Shown here piece after piece: positions 1 to 6,201 of a stretch of 9,839 nucleotides of DNA. The stretch is from contig CAZMRK010000626.1 in the NCBI GenBank assembly GCA_964568355.1, forward strand, positions 1-9,839, read 5' to 3'. The notes beneath the pieces were generated by a model. It was not told where the DNA came from and made no database searches. It was given only the letters and a program-made list of their open reading frames with translations. A program made the translations under genes and the position numbers. The stretch comes from JAJPJX01 sp964568355. Its GTDB lineage: Bacteria; Acidobacteriota; Terriglobia; Bryobacterales; Bryobacteraceae. How positions within the stretch are numbered: position 1 is the first letter of the stretch; each line of letters begins with the position of its first letter.

Positions 1-1
1 C

Positions 2-154
2 ACGCCGGCGACGGCTAACAACTCGTGCTCGCCCGCGAACGTTCGGACCACGGGTTTTCCGGTAAATCCAGGTGCGGCCATGCCCGTCGTGAACGGCTGC
101 CGCAAGCAGGACTACGCAGTTCTCATCGTCGTTGGGCTGCCCACCACTCACTGA
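2..154 (+). CDS. Possible C-terminal end of an unrecognised protein (5' truncated by window edge)
   Basis: The frame starting at base 2 is open for 50 codons and ends at a TGA at 152-154. By my count about 38 of the 50 codons end in G or C, stronger than the competing minus-strand frame over the same bases and in line with the GC-rich genes beyond. The peptide has two cysteines, is rich in Pro, Ala, Thr and Asn, and ends in a short hydrophobic stretch (VLIVVG) followed by LPTTH. I recognise no family. If real, it converges on ahcY, whose stop lies 31 bases downstream on the other strand. It could equally be non-coding sequence; only the bases to the left of the window would settle it. Confidence 0.3.
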   Translation, partial: TPATANNSCSPANVRTTGFPVNPGAAMPVVNGCRKQDYAVLIVVGLPTTH

Positions 155-185
155 GTAGCCGGAGCGCCTTTAGAACAGACTGGAT

Positions 186-1460
186 CTACTGAGCCACAGA
201 CCAGCTTGAGAGGTAGATCTCCTGCTCCGGGGTGAGGCGATCGATTTTGACGCCCATAGCTTCCAGCTTCAGGCGGGCTACCTGGCGGTCCAGTTCCGGC
301 GGCACGGGATAGACCTGCTTTTCCAGCTTGCGCTGGTTTTTCACCAGGTATTCGGCGGCCAGGGCCTGGTTGGCGAAGCTCATATCCATCACCGAGGCCG
401 GATGCCCTTCGCCCGCGGCCAGATTGATCAGGCGGCCTTCGCCGAGCACGTAGATGCGCCGGCCGTCGCGGAAGACGAACTCTTCGACGAATTCACGCGT
501 CTCGCGCCGTGAGGAACTCACACGGGCCAGCGCCGCCAGATCGATCTCCACGTTGAAGTGTCCGGAGTTGCAGAGGATGGCGCCATCCTTGAGGTGCTCG
601 AAGTGTTCCTTGCGGATGACGTGCTTGTTTCCGGTCACGGTGACGAAGATGTCGCCCAGGGCAGCGGCTTCCGCCATCGACATGACGCGAAAACCGTCCA
701 TCACGGCTTCGAGTGCTTTGACCGCATCCACCTCCGTGACGATGACGTTGGCGCCCAGCCCGCGGGCGCGCAGGGCCACACCGCGCCCGCACCAGCCATA
801 GCCGGCCACGACCAGATTCAGTCCGGCCAGGAGGATGTTGGTGGCGCGGACGATGCCATCGATTGTGCTCTGCCCGGTACCGTAGCGGTTATCGAACAGG
901 TGCTTGGTCAGCGCATCATTGACGGCGACCACCGGGTACCGCAGCGCGCCTTCCCGGGCCATGGCGCGTAGCCGGAGGACGCCCGTGGTGGTTTCTTCGG
1001 TGCCTCCCAGAACGCCATCGGCCTGTTCCGGCCGCTTGGTATGCAGCAGAGCGATCAGATCGGCGCCGTCGTCCATGGTGAGGTGAGGATTGTGGTCGGC
1101 CGCGGCGATCAGGTGCTGGCAGTAGCTTTCCTGGCTTTCGCCGCGGATGGCGAAGACGGGAATCGCGAAATCGCGCACCAGAGAGGCGGCCACTTCGTCC
1201 TGAGTCGAGAGTGGATTGGAGGCGCAGAGAACTACGGCCGCGCCTCCATCGCGCAAGGCGATGACCAGATTGGCGGTTTCACTGGTGACGTGCAGGCAGG
1301 CCGAAAGACGCAGGCCCGCCAGAGGTTGACTCTTAATGAACTGTTTGCGGATGTTGCGCAGCACCGGCATGGACTGACAGGCCCATTCGATGCGCCGCTT
1401 GCCTATCTCTGCAAGAGCGATATCTTTGATATCACAAGCGACTGGCGCTTCCGCAGGCAT
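186..1460 (-). CDS. ahcY: Adenosylhomocysteinase (S-adenosyl-L-homocysteine hydrolase), short type
   Basis: Cytoplasmic NAD-dependent enzyme that reversibly splits S-adenosylhomocysteine into adenosine and homocysteine, relieving product inhibition of methyltransferases. The 424 residues carry the family signatures: HVTSET with His57, TEETTTG at 154-160, NDALTKHLFDN with Lys186, Asp190 and Asn191, the Rossmann NAD loop GYGWCGRG at 220-227, and NSGHFN with His301. Lys186, Asp190, Asn191 and His301 fall at the same numbers as in the human enzyme. It is of the short form: it lacks the internal insertion of roughly 40 residues and the C-terminal Lys/Tyr tail (PDHYRY-like) of the long bacterial and eukaryotic forms, ending instead in YLSSWSVAQ as archaeal and Thermotoga-type enzymes do. 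Residue 195, Cys in the human protein, is Thr here. The ATG at 1460 lies 15 bases after the metK stop, with a G-rich stretch (GGGGG) as a weak ribosome site, so it is probably co-transcribed with metK. Confidence 0.97.
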   Translation of the reverse strand: MPAEAPVACDIKDIALAEIGKRRIEWACQSMPVLRNIRKQFIKSQPLAGLRLSACLHVTSETANLVIALRDGGAAVVLCASNPLSTQDEVAASLVRDFAIPVFAIRGESQESYCQHLIAAADHNPHLTMDDGADLIALLHTKRPEQADGVLGGTEETTTGVLRLRAMAREGALRYPVVAVNDALTKHLFDNRYGTGQSTIDGIVRATNILLAGLNLVVAGYGWCGRGVALRARGLGANVIVTEVDAVKALEAVMDGFRVMSMAEAAALGDIFVTVTGNKHVIRKEHFEHLKDGAILCNSGHFNVEIDLAALARVSSSRRETREFVEEFVFRDGRRIYVLGEGRLINLAAGEGHPASVMDMSFANQALAAEYLVKNQRKLEKQVYPVPPELDRQVARLKLEAMGVKIDRLTPEQEIYLSSWSVAQ

Positions 1461-1475
1461 GGCGCCCCCGAACTG

Positions 1476-2639
1476 CTAACGAGCGCCCACCGCCGAGGCC
1501 AGCGCGGCGGCCTCCCGCAACACTTCCGCTTTGTCGGTGACTTCCCAGGTGAAGCCGGCGCCGGTGCGGCCGAAGTGGCCGAATGCCGCCGTCTTTTTGT
1601 AGATGGGGCGGCGCAGTTGCAGGTGTTCGATGATGCCCCGCGGCGTGAGCGGGAAATTCGCCCGGATGAGTTCGGTAATGCGTTCTTCCGGCAGCACGCT
1701 GGTGCCGAAGGTGTTGGCCATGACGGAAACCGGTTCCGCTACGCCGATGGCGTAAGCCAGTTGCACTTCGCAGCGGGTGGCCAGCCCGGCCGCCACGACG
1801 TTCTTGGCGATATAGCGGGCCATGTAGCAGGCGGAGCGATCCACCTTCGTGGGGTCCTTGCCGGAGAAAGCGCCGCCGCCGTGCCGTCCCATGCCGCCAT
1901 AGGTATCGACGATGATCTTGCGCCCGGTCAGCCCGGTATCGCCATGCGGCCCGCCGATCACGAAACGTCCGGTCGGGTTGATGTGATATTGGGTCGCGGC
2001 ATCCACCATATCCGCGGGAACCACCGGATCGATGATGTGCTGGCGAACCGCGGCCCGCAGATCCTCGGTGCTCACGCTATCGGAGTGCTGGGTAGAGATG
2101 ACGACAGCGTCGATGCGCACGGGCTTGCCGTCCACATATTCCACACTGACCTGAGACTTGCCGTCGGGACGGAGGAAGTTGAGGATCCCGGCGCGCCGCA
2201 CTTCGGAAAGCCGCTGCACCAGCTTGTGGGCCAGGGTAATGGGCAGGGGCATCAGCTCCGCCGTTTCGTTGCAGGCGTAGCCGAACATCAGGCCCTGGTC
2301 GCCGGCGCCCCCGGTATCCACGCCCATGGCGATGTCCGGGGACTGCGACTGAATCGTGTTGAGAACACCGCAAGTTTTGCAGTCGAATCCGTAGCTGGCG
2401 TCGTCGTATCCGATCTCCCGGATGGTTTCACGGACGACCTTGGGTACATCCACGTAGCAGGAAGTGGTGATTTCTCCCGCCACCAAGCAGATGCCCGTGG
2501 TCACCAGCGTTTCACACGCGACGCGCCCGGTGGGGTCCTGGCTCATGACCGCATCGAGTACGGCGTCCGAAATCTGGTCCGCCATCTTGTCCGGATGTCC
2601 CTCTGTAACCGATTCTGATGTGAAAATGTGTCTTTGCAT
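1476..2639 (-). CDS. metK: S-adenosylmethionine synthase (methionine adenosyltransferase)
   Basis: Makes S-adenosylmethionine from L-methionine and ATP, releasing phosphate and pyrophosphate; cytoplasmic, usually a tetramer needing Mg2+ and K+. From the chosen start the protein is 387 residues, close to the 384 of E. coli MetK. Visible hallmarks are TSESVTEGHPDK near the N-terminus with His15 and Asp17, the GAGDQGLMFGYA signature at 111-122, and the glycine-rich phosphate-binding GGGAFSGKD at 254-262 followed by Lys265. The frame is open further upstream, with an ATG at 2711, but the start at 2639 is preferred because the protein then begins MQRHIFTSES as the family does, and AAGGA lies 6 bases ahead of it. 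The extra 24 residues of the longer form resemble nothing in the family, and that ATG would lie at or beyond the predicted transcript start. Next downstream is ahcY, which consumes the end product of methylation. Confidence 0.97.
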   Translation of the reverse strand: MQRHIFTSESVTEGHPDKMADQISDAVLDAVMSQDPTGRVACETLVTTGICLVAGEITTSCYVDVPKVVRETIREIGYDDASYGFDCKTCGVLNTIQSQSPDIAMGVDTGGAGDQGLMFGYACNETAELMPLPITLAHKLVQRLSEVRRAGILNFLRPDGKSQVSVEYVDGKPVRIDAVVISTQHSDSVSTEDLRAAVRQHIIDPVVPADMVDAATQYHINPTGRFVIGGPHGDTGLTGRKIIVDTYGGMGRHGGGAFSGKDPTKVDRSACYMARYIAKNVVAAGLATRCEVQLAYAIGVAEPVSVMANTFGTSVLPEERITELIRANFPLTPRGIIEHLQLRRPIYKKTAAFGHFGRTGAGFTWEVTDKAEVLREAAALASAVGAR

Positions 2640-2645
2640 GCCCTG

Positions 2646-2650
2646 TCCTT
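2646..2650 (-). promoter_or_regulatory. metK ribosome binding site
   Basis: On the minus strand the sequence reads AAGGA, then six bases, then ATG. It is the clearest Shine-Dalgarno site in the window and decides the metK start at 2639 over the upstream in-frame ATG at 2711. Its GGA is part of a GGACAG that is complementary to CTGTCC near the beginning of the leader (plus-strand bases 2714-2719). Confidence 0.75.
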
Positions 2651-2722
2651 CTCGAACGACCGTCCTGTAAAGCCTTCTATTACGGTGAGTTGACCGCAAG
2701 ACCGAATGCAAACGGACAGCTT

Positions 2723-2752
2723 AGTGTAACGAACCGAAAAGCCGCCCGTCAA
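2723..2752 (-). promoter_or_regulatory. Sigma70-like promoter for metK-ahcY
   Basis: On the minus strand a TTGACG (-35, plus bases 2747-2752) is followed after 18 bases by TACACT (-10, plus bases 2723-2728), matching the consensus hexamers at 5 of 6 and 4 of 6 positions. It lies in the 147-base gap after the M23 gene stop, so metK-ahcY can be transcribed independently of the peptidase genes. Transcription would begin near 2716, giving a leader of about 77 bases. The spacing is at the long end of the usual 16-18. The assignment is by pattern only. Confidence 0.55.
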
Positions 2753-2786
2753 TCCGGCATAAGTCGAGTACCATCCGGAACTGCCC

Positions 2787-4106
2787 CTACTGGGCCGCCC
2801 CCGGCTCCAGCTTGGCCAGGACCCGGTCATGGATCCAATGCGCATCGAACCACTCGACCGGATTCACCTGAACACCATCAATCTGCATGCTGAAGTGCAG
2901 GTGGTCCCCGCCGGCCAGGCCGGTGGCGCCGCTCAATCCCAGCGGCTGAGCCTTCTTGACCATGTCGCCGACTTTGACATCGATGCGGCTGAGATGGCCG
3001 TAGATGGACTGCAGGGCATAGCCGTGGTCCAACACCACGCAGTTGCCGTAGATTCCCAGGTCCGAAGCCCAGAGAACGCGTCCATCGTTGGCGGCTTCGA
3101 CCGGCGTGTGTTTGCTGACGGCAAGGTCGAAGCCCAGGTGCACCTGCTGATCCACCTTCTTGCCCTTGTAGATGTAAGTCCGCAGATCGGCGAAGTTGGA
3201 CTCCACCTTGGAATTGGAGAGCTGCAGGAAGGCGCCGTGCCAGAGCCGTTTTTCCTCGGTTTTGAAACGCAGATCGGCCAGGGTCTGGTTGTTTTTGCGG
3301 CGCAGCTCGCCGTTGATTTTCAGGAAGCGGTCGAGCAGCTCACCGGTGCCGCCGGGATCGATCTGGTTCACTACCCGATCGAGAAAGTCGTCATTAATCT
3401 CCAGTTCGCGCGAGCGGATGGCTTTGGGGAAGACTTTGAACCAGAAGCGGCCGGCGGCCTCGGTACCGGTCGGATTCCGCGCGAAGACCCGGGGCACCAC
3501 GTCCGGCGCCAGATCCCAGGGATAGGCGAACAGCGAAAAGCGCTGGTCCTTGCCCTTTCCAGGGAGCGGGAAGCTGCGGAACGTATAGCCGCCGACATGG
3601 ACTCCGGCTTCGGTCCAATAGCCGGAGGGCTGGAAGGTCACCAGTTCACCGCCTCCCTGGTTGAGATAGTGCTGATCTTCATCCACCTGGAGACGAGGCG
3701 GCTGGGTGGCGACATCCACGTCCAGGATGACGCGATCGGTGCTGCCTCGCAGGTCGTTGGACTGCGCTTCAATGATCAGCCGCGCCTTGCCGTCGTGCAG
3801 GGCCGCCGCCTTGCTCTTGCCGACCGTGAACTGATAGTCGCGCGGCAGGACATGGTGACGCCAGAAGCCGATACGGCTGGACGGATTGGTCTCTTCGGCC
3901 ATCTGGTAGCGGGCGTCACCCTGCTCCACGAAGGCGGTAATGCGGCGCACCCCGTGGGGATTGGAGACATGCACCTTGACCGGCGTGGTCACGCCGATGG
4001 CCGTGACCGGCGGATTGACGCTGAGCACGCTGTTGGAGGAGAGCATCCACAGCACGATGAGAATGACCACAGGGACGGCCAGAATGACAGCGAAGAGTTT
4101 TCTCAC
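2787..4106 (-). CDS. Membrane-anchored M23 family (LytM-type) metallopeptidase
   Basis: Probable zinc endopeptidase acting on peptidoglycan cross-bridges or stems outside the cytoplasmic membrane. From the GTG at 4106 it has 439 residues: a hydrophobic anchor at about 4-22 (LFAVILAVPVVILIVLWML), a long beta-rich middle region of no clear family (about 30-310) and a C-terminal M23 domain (about 315-425). The M23 zinc and catalytic residues are all present: HLGFD (His323, Asp327), YGHL (His371) and HLHF (His402, His404), so it looks active rather than a degenerate EnvC/NlpD-like regulator. The GTG overlaps the TGA of the upstream S9 peptidase gene by four bases (GTGA), a classic sign of translational coupling. 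An in-frame TTG at 4130 would add eight residues (overlap 28 bases) and cannot be excluded; neither start has a good ribosome site. The exact substrate cannot be read from sequence. Confidence 0.9.
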   Translation of the reverse strand: MRKLFAVILAVPVVILIVLWMLSSNSVLSVNPPVTAIGVTTPVKVHVSNPHGVRRITAFVEQGDARYQMAEETNPSSRIGFWRHHVLPRDYQFTVGKSKAAALHDGKARLIIEAQSNDLRGSTDRVILDVDVATQPPRLQVDEDQHYLNQGGGELVTFQPSGYWTEAGVHVGGYTFRSFPLPGKGKDQRFSLFAYPWDLAPDVVPRVFARNPTGTEAAGRFWFKVFPKAIRSRELEINDDFLDRVVNQIDPGGTGELLDRFLKINGELRRKNNQTLADLRFKTEEKRLWHGAFLQLSNSKVESNFADLRTYIYKGKKVDQQVHLGFDLAVSKHTPVEAANDGRVLWASDLGIYGNCVVLDHGYALQSIYGHLSRIDVKVGDMVKKAQPLGLSGATGLAGGDHLHFSMQIDGVQVNPVEWFDAHWIHDRVLAKLEPGAAQ

Positions 4107-6124
4107 TTCTTTGTCCAGGTTTGGATCCAATCCAGGAAGCTGTTATACCAGAGGATGCTGTTCCGCGGTTTGAGTACCCAGTGCCCTTCATCGGGATACA
4201 GCAGCAGCTTGGAGGGCACTTTCTGGAGCTGGAGCGCGGTGTATAGTTGCAGCCCCTGCCCGTACGGCACGCGATAGTCCAGCTCGCCGTGAATCACCAG
4301 AGTGGGGGTGTGGAACTCTTTGGCGAAGTGGCTGGGCGACCAGCGGGCGTACATCTCCGGGTTGGTCCAGGGCGGCCCGCCGAACTCCCAGAGGGGGAAC
4401 CAGAGCTCTTCGGTCTCGCCGGCTTCGCTGCGCAAATCGTAGACGCCGGCATGCGAGACCAGCGCTTTGAAGCGCTGGGTATGGCCCAGAATCCAGTCGA
4501 TCATGTAGCCGCCGTAGGAGCCTCCGGCCGCGGTCATCCGGCTGCCATCGGTGTAGGGTAGCGTCACGACGTGATCGGCCACCGCCATCACATCGTCAAA
4601 TGCCTTGCCGCCCCAATCGCCGTTGATCTCGTCGATGAACTTCTGGCCGTATCCCACCGAGCCGCGCGGATTGGGCATCACCACCACGAATCCGGCGGCG
4701 GCGAAGACCTGCGGGTTCCAGCGATAGCTCCAGCTTTCGCCCCAGGCTCCCTGCGGCCCGCCGTGGATCAGAAGCAGCACGGGATATTTCTGGCCGGGGC
4801 GAAAACCGTAGGGCTTTATGACGAATGTCTGCACCTGGGCATTTTCGGCGCCGTCTACCCACATTTCCTCCACCGGCGTGAGCTGGTGCGCATTCAGCAC
4901 GGCATCGTTCAGCCGGGTGAGGGCCGCGGGGATGCCTCCGGTGGCGGAGGCGCGATAGAGCTCGCTCGGCTGGGCCGCGCTCTGCTGGCTATAGACCATG
5001 GTCTTGCCATCGCGGGTGAACTGCATTTCGTCCAGGGTGTTGTTGCCGCTGGCGGCCATGTGCACCTCGCCGCCGGCGACGGAGATGAACTGGATGGGCT
5101 GGCGGCCGCGGTCCTCGGTGGTGAAGAACAGCTTGCTGGAATCCGGATGCCAGGTAAAGCCGGTGACCCAGCGGTCGAGCGTCTCGGTCAGGTTGGTGAC
5201 TCGTCCGGTGGTGCGTTCGAGCACCTGGAGCCGCCAGCGGTCGCTCTCGTATCCGGCGCGGGTTTGCGCGCGCCAGGCGATGTACTTACCGTCGGGCGAG
5301 TAGAGCGGGCTGTTATCAGCCGCCGGATTGACCGTGATCTTGCGCGCCGGCCCGCCGGCCATGGGGACGACAAACAAGTCCGCATTGGTGCTGGTGGCCG
5401 GGTTGGGATCGGCGTTCACGGCATAGCAGACTTCGGTCCCATCCGGCGAGATGGAGTAGTCGTCCTGGCCGCCCAGGGAAAACGGCGGCACGTCGTTGGC
5501 GCCGGGGGTAAGATCGCGGGCCGGTCCGCCGGCCACCGGAACGACCAGCAGGTGGCTGCGGCGCCCATTGTCCCACTTAGTCCAGTGTCGATAGAGCAGC
5601 CCGGTATAGATGCGCGCCTTGACCGGATTGTCTTTCTCCGCGGCCAGTTTCTTCTGATTGCAGGCATCGTCGGCGCCGCATTCGGGGAAGACATCGCTGG
5701 TGAAGACCAGGTTCTTGCCGTCCGGCGAGAACAGCACGCCGCCGGCCTCGGTGGAGAGATTGGTCACCTGGCGGGCATTCTGGCCGTCGGCATCCATCAC
5801 CCAGACCTGCGCCGAGCCTCCACGGTCGGAGAGGAAGGCGATCTGCCGGGAATCCGGAGACCAGCGCGCGCGCTCGTTGTTGTCGCCCGCATAGGTGATG
5901 CGGCGCGCCGCGCCGCCATCGAGCGGCACGAGATAGATCTGTTTCGGACGCTTGTTCCCGGCGACATCGATGGTCTGCGCCGTGAAGGAGACGGTGCGGC
6001 CGTCAGGCGCGATCTGAGGGTCGCTGATCCGCACCAACTGCATCATCGTGTCAACGGTGAAAGGCTGCTTTTGCGCGGGAAGAATCGCCGCCCAAGCGAG
6101 CAGTACAAGACCGGCTCGGCGCAT
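4103..6124 (-). CDS. Secreted S9 family peptidase (prolyl oligopeptidase / dipeptidyl-peptidase 5-like)
   Basis: Serine peptidase of clan SC, expected to cleave short peptides outside the cytoplasmic membrane. From the ATG at 6124 it has 673 residues. It begins with a signal peptide (MRR, then AGLVLLAWAAIL, probable cleavage after PAQ). A beta-propeller of TolB/WD40-like repeats follows (about 25-390), visible as recurring SPDG and SPDS motifs, and then an alpha/beta hydrolase domain (about 420-673). The catalytic triad is clear: Ser536 in GGSYGG, Asp616 in HGELDYRVP and His648 in DEGHW; the oxyanion region shows HGGPQGAWG. Cys149 and Cys155 in the propeller could form a disulfide, fitting export. 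An in-frame ATG at 6145 would add MPRYNRG; I prefer 6124 because it gives a compact signal peptide and sits directly behind a TACAAT element. The gene overlaps the M23 gene by four bases. Substrate specificity (dipeptidyl or acylaminoacyl) is not resolvable here. Confidence 0.93.
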   Translation of the reverse strand: MRRAGLVLLAWAAILPAQKQPFTVDTMMQLVRISDPQIAPDGRTVSFTAQTIDVAGNKRPKQIYLVPLDGGAARRITYAGDNNERARWSPDSRQIAFLSDRGGSAQVWVMDADGQNARQVTNLSTEAGGVLFSPDGKNLVFTSDVFPECGADDACNQKKLAAEKDNPVKARIYTGLLYRHWTKWDNGRRSHLLVVPVAGGPARDLTPGANDVPPFSLGGQDDYSISPDGTEVCYAVNADPNPATSTNADLFVVPMAGGPARKITVNPAADNSPLYSPDGKYIAWRAQTRAGYESDRWRLQVLERTTGRVTNLTETLDRWVTGFTWHPDSSKLFFTTEDRGRQPIQFISVAGGEVHMAASGNNTLDEMQFTRDGKTMVYSQQSAAQPSELYRASATGGIPAALTRLNDAVLNAHQLTPVEEMWVDGAENAQVQTFVIKPYGFRPGQKYPVLLLIHGGPQGAWGESWSYRWNPQVFAAAGFVVVMPNPRGSVGYGQKFIDEINGDWGGKAFDDVMAVADHVVTLPYTDGSRMTAAGGSYGGYMIDWILGHTQRFKALVSHAGVYDLRSEAGETEELWFPLWEFGGPPWTNPEMYARWSPSHFAKEFHTPTLVIHGELDYRVPYGQGLQLYTALQLQKVPSKLLLYPDEGHWVLKPRNSILWYNSFLDWIQTWTKK

Positions 6125-6201
6125 ACCACGATTGTAGCGCGGCATGTTAGCATGGACTTTCCGACTCTATTTCACCGCCGGCCAAATCCAGGTAACGAGT
6201 T
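6125..6201. promoter_or_regulatory. Divergent promoter region between the S9 peptidase gene and hisS
   Basis: These 77 bases must hold the promoters for both divergent units, because the genes abut them. On the minus strand TACAAT (plus bases 6131-6136) lies six bases before the ATG at 6124, a -10-like hexamer placed so that transcription would start at or next to the start codon. I see no convincing -35 for it. For hisS no strong hexamer pair stands out; AT-rich TCTATTTC around 6165-6172 is the only -10 candidate and is weak. There is no room for a T-box leader ahead of hisS. Confidence 0.4.

Noticed and set aside
1..169. A minus-strand frame at the left edge reads GGQPNDDENCVVL, superficially like the middle of a C-type lectin domain.
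   Set aside because: The frame is closed by a TAA at 170-172 shortly before this stretch, has no ATG, lacks the Trp-Asn-Asp and final Cys expected after it, and has weaker third-position GC than the plus-strand frame over the same bases. Treated as chance.
146..193. Palindrome ACTCACTGAGT at 146-156 and an imperfect inverted repeat (CTGAGTAG at 151-158 with CTACTGAG at 186-193) between the left-edge frame and ahcY, as a bidirectional terminator.
   Set aside because: The stems are short or have a 27-base loop with a mismatch, and no T-run follows on either strand.
1041..2618. Very long open frames of 460-545 codons lie opposite most of the real genes (for example 1041-2618 plus, 2829-4277 plus, 4571-6205 plus, 6232-7629 minus, 7550-9055 minus).
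   Set aside because: Each lies antisense to a gene with unmistakable family motifs, and the antisense proteins are low-complexity (rich in Gly, Ala, His, Arg, Asp) without family motifs. GC-rich codon use that avoids TTA, CTA and TCA produces such frames as a by-product.
2640..2786. A known SAM or SAH riboswitch upstream of metK.
   Set aside because: The context is right, but I cannot find the conserved core of any class I know. Only the complementarity to the ribosome binding site is reported, as a finding.
2752..2786. Inverted repeat TCCGG / CCGGA (minus strand) after the M23 gene as a terminator.
   Set aside because: Only five base pairs with a loop of about 17 bases and no immediate T-run; it merges into the metK -35 region.
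6146..6201. T-box or other tRNA-sensing leader ahead of hisS-aspS, as in Bacillus.
   Set aside because: The gap to the divergent gene is far too short and contains no T-box-like sequence.
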